This document shows positions 5,517 to 6,994 of a DNA stretch of 6,994 nucleotides, in pieces. Within the stretch, counting starts at the first letter, position 1, and each line of letters opens with the position of its first letter. The stretch lies in NCBI GenBank assembly GCA_021823945.1, contig JAKALW010000060.1, forward strand, positions 1 to 6,994, written 5' to 3'. The DNA comes from Microcaldota archaeon (GTDB lineage Archaea; Micrarchaeota; Micrarchaeia; Anstonellales; VGKX01). The notes below the pieces were generated by a model, which did no database searches, was not told the origin of the DNA, and saw nothing but the letters and a program-made list of their open reading frames with translations. The translations under genes and the position numbers were made by a program.

Positions 5517-5569
5517 GCATGCCTGGGCAAGCTTATCTGTAAAATCATCAATCAAATGCAGGAGAGAGA

Positions 5570-6604
5570 TTGGCTTTGGCGCCTACGCAAAAAACGTTTC
5601 TACACTTCACGGGCAATGGCTGCAACAACCAGGCCAGGGGCGGCGCTGCCAATCCTGTATTTGAAAACAAGCTGAAAAGCGAAATAACCTTGTTTTTTGG
5701 CCGCGTGCCCGGCGATTGGGCCCCAAATAGCAGGCCAATTCTGGTCCCGGCAATTGAAGTTCATCCTGCGCTTGGGAAATATGCGGGCAAAATTCCAAGC
5801 CTGGAAAACTGGAAATGCGCCACTTCCAGGCAAATGCCGGCCCTGAACCTCCTTGTCGAAGATGTTTCAGCAGTATCTGGCTGCAAAAAGCCCGAAGTGT
5901 GCACTGGCTATTTTTTGGGCAGCCATGCAATCATCCTGGATTCCCCTTTCCACAAGGAAAGCATAATGTGCTTTGACCTGGAGCTCTTGAACGAATACGC
6001 AAGCGGCAAATACACCCTGCAGGAAGTCAAGGCTGTAATAGCCCACGAGCTTGGGCACTTCAAGAAGTCCCACACAATCAAGAGCCTGTCATTGAACATA
6101 TTGCTTGAGAAGGGGACCTGGCTCGCATCGCTAGGCATTCTTGTCGCGGGCTTGCCGCTTGCAGTTACAATAGCAGGAGTTGCGGTTAACACGCTGGCAT
6201 ATTTTTTCAGGAAGCAGATACTCAACGCGTTCAACCGCTCGCTGGAATATTCCGCCGACAAGTTCTCCGCAACAGTCGCAGGCGCCAAAAGCATAATTTC
6301 GTATTTTGAAAAAACGGATGCAAGGGAGTTGCGACCTGACAGCAGCGTGTTCGCTGAATTCGGCAGGTTGGCAGCAAGTAACCAGCTGTTGGGGCAGTTT
6401 TTCGCGCCTGGATGCTCAGGCCAGCCTGAAAGCCCCGGCTTTGCGCTGCAGCCGGGCGGGTTTATCACACATTACGCATGGATGCAAAAAATCCGCGAAC
6501 TTGCGCATGCCAGCCATCCGCCAAACGTAAAAAGAATTGCAAGGCTTGAGAAAATCAGCAATGCCACTGAAGGGGCAAGCCCTGTTTTTGCCGAGAGCGA
6601 CTGA
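5570..6604 (+). CDS. M48-family zinc metallopeptidase, HtpX/Ste24-like
   Basis: This 344-residue protein is a gluzincin peptidase. It has AVIAHELGH (155-163), in which H159 and H163 bind zinc and E160 is catalytic. The third ligand should be E226 in SLEYSADKF (224-232), the usual M48 E..AD pattern. PEVCTGYFLGSHAIILDSP (108-126) matches the M48 strand before the HExxH helix. A hydrophobic stretch at ~183-212, long enough for one or two membrane spans, lies between the zinc motifs, as in HtpX. The N-terminal spans typical of HtpX are absent; the first ~150 residues are soluble-looking. The start is TTG with GGAGAG 5 nt upstream. An in-frame stop at 5540-5542 and the lack of any ATG or GTG between exclude a longer form. 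It has its own promoter and is not obviously linked to its neighbours. The family is firm; the substrate (probably protein quality control) is inferred. Confidence 0.9.
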   Translation: MALAPTQKTFLHFTGNGCNNQARGGAANPVFENKLKSEITLFFGRVPGDWAPNSRPILVPAIEVHPALGKYAGKIPSLENWKCATSRQMPALNLLVEDVSAVSGCKKPEVCTGYFLGSHAIILDSPFHKESIMCFDLELLNEYASGKYTLQEVKAVIAHELGHFKKSHTIKSLSLNILLEKGTWLASLGILVAGLPLAVTIAGVAVNTLAYFFRKQILNAFNRSLEYSADKFSATVAGAKSIISYFEKTDARELRPDSSVFAEFGRLAASNQLLGQFFAPGCSGQPESPGFALQPGGFITHYAWMQKIRELAHASHPPNVKRIARLEKISNATEGASPVFAESD

Positions 6605-6605
6605 A

Positions 6606-6617
6606 TTTTTCCCTTTT
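6606..6617 (+). terminator. T-rich terminator after the M48 gene
   Basis: TTTTTCCCTTTT begins 2 nt after the stop codon. These two short T-runs are suitable for archaeal termination and lie in the 52-nt gap between convergent genes. Confidence 0.5.
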
Positions 6618-6656
6618 CCCTGAAGCCGGTCTTGACGCAATTTCCCAAGCGCGCAA

Positions 6657-6994
6657 TTACCGCCCGTAAGGCCTGTATTTCCTGAGTATGAGCTTTTTGT
6701 CAAGCCCCGAGTGCGCGCCGGGGCGGATTATCTCCTCTGCCGAGCACGCGGACGCGAAGCGGGCGCATTCCTCGATTTTCCTGCCTTCCAAAAAAGAGTC
6801 AATGAATCCCGCGGCAAATGCGTCGCCGGCGCCTATGGTGTCAATTACCCTGACCTTGTATGGCGTCATGGCAAAATGCGAGCCGTCCGCCCTTGCCACT
6901 ATGGTCCTTCCCTTGCCGCCTTTCACGCAAAAGTCAAGGCCGTATTTTTTCGCAATGCGTTTGGCGTCCTGGACTACGCCGCTCTCGTTTGTGT
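6657..6994 (-). CDS. PfkB/ribokinase-family kinase, C-terminal part
   Basis: This is the C-terminal ~112 residues of a PfkB-family kinase that phosphorylates a sugar, nucleoside or related alcohol with ATP. The frame is open to the right edge, so the start lies outside the window; the GTG at 6926 is internal. Visible features are the strand LDFCVKGGKGRTIV, the DTIGAGDAFAAGFI signature with the anion-hole GAGD and its catalytic-base Asp, and the helix EECARFASACSAEEIIRPGA that ends the family fold. The tail is short and basic (KYRPYGR), with stop TAA at 6657-6659. It converges on the M48 gene. The substrate cannot be told because the N-terminal lid and substrate residues are missing. Confidence 0.9.
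   Translation of the reverse strand, partial: TNESGVVQDAKRIAKKYGLDFCVKGGKGRTIVARADGSHFAMTPYKVRVIDTIGAGDAFAAGFIDSFLEGRKIEECARFASACSAEEIIRPGAHSGLDKKLILRKYRPYGR

Noticed and set aside
4513..5555. Minus-strand frames of 205 and 217 residues opposite the beta-like tail
   Set aside because: They are antisense to the low-complexity K/E/P-rich tail, Arg/Ser/Pro-rich and motif-free. Their existence follows from the composition of the sense strand.

Overview
This window looks like the chromosome of an archaeon of moderately high G+C, possibly a DPANN-type lineage, although the phylum cannot be fixed from here. Three things point to archaea. First, AT-rich TATA boxes (TTTATATATAA, TTTATATA, TTAATAA) stand out against a GC-rich background. 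Second, two of these boxes lie the canonical ~25-28 nt from a start codon, as expected for leaderless mRNAs. Third, plus-strand genes end in bare T-tracts, and ATA (Ile) and AGG (Arg) codons are common. Nothing in the window suggests phage, IS elements, CRISPR or RNA genes.

Layout from left to right: (1) the 3' part of an unrecognised, helix-rich protein gene (+), whose frame stays open to the left edge; (2) a dCTP deaminase-family gene (-), convergent with it; (3) a 230-nt divergent intergenic region with a small 12-bp tandem repeat, two palindromes and back-to-back TATA boxes; (4) a tight three-gene operon (+, 2032-5422); (5) an M48-type zinc metallopeptidase gene with its own TATA box and a TTG start; (6) the 3' end of a PfkB/ribokinase-family sugar or nucleoside kinase gene (-), running off the right edge.

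The three-gene operon is the notable part. Its products align by eye, in the order gamma-alpha-beta, with the subunits of archaeal 2-oxoacid (pyruvate) : ferredoxin oxidoreductase over nearly full length. The signature catalytic residues are nevertheless replaced in every subunit. The beta-like protein has no GDG...N thiamine-diphosphate/Mg motif and no CxxC cluster ligands. The alpha-like protein has lost the YPITP loop. The gamma-like protein has lost its GxGGQG loop. The delta (2x[4Fe-4S] ferredoxin) gene that usually sits between gamma and alpha is missing. In addition, the beta-like protein carries a ~290-residue charged, low-complexity C-terminal extension with three copies of a short LxxM(I/L)(E/D) motif. 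Intact frames, a strong promoter, coupled translation and a T8 terminator argue for a maintained, expressed complex that is no longer an ordinary oxidoreductase. I infer a pseudo-enzyme or scaffold derived from PFOR; its actual function is unknown.

The remaining genes are housekeeping: nucleotide-pool maintenance (dcd), membrane or cytosolic proteolysis (M48) and a carbohydrate or nucleoside kinase. Nothing in the sequence ties them functionally to the PFOR-like operon.
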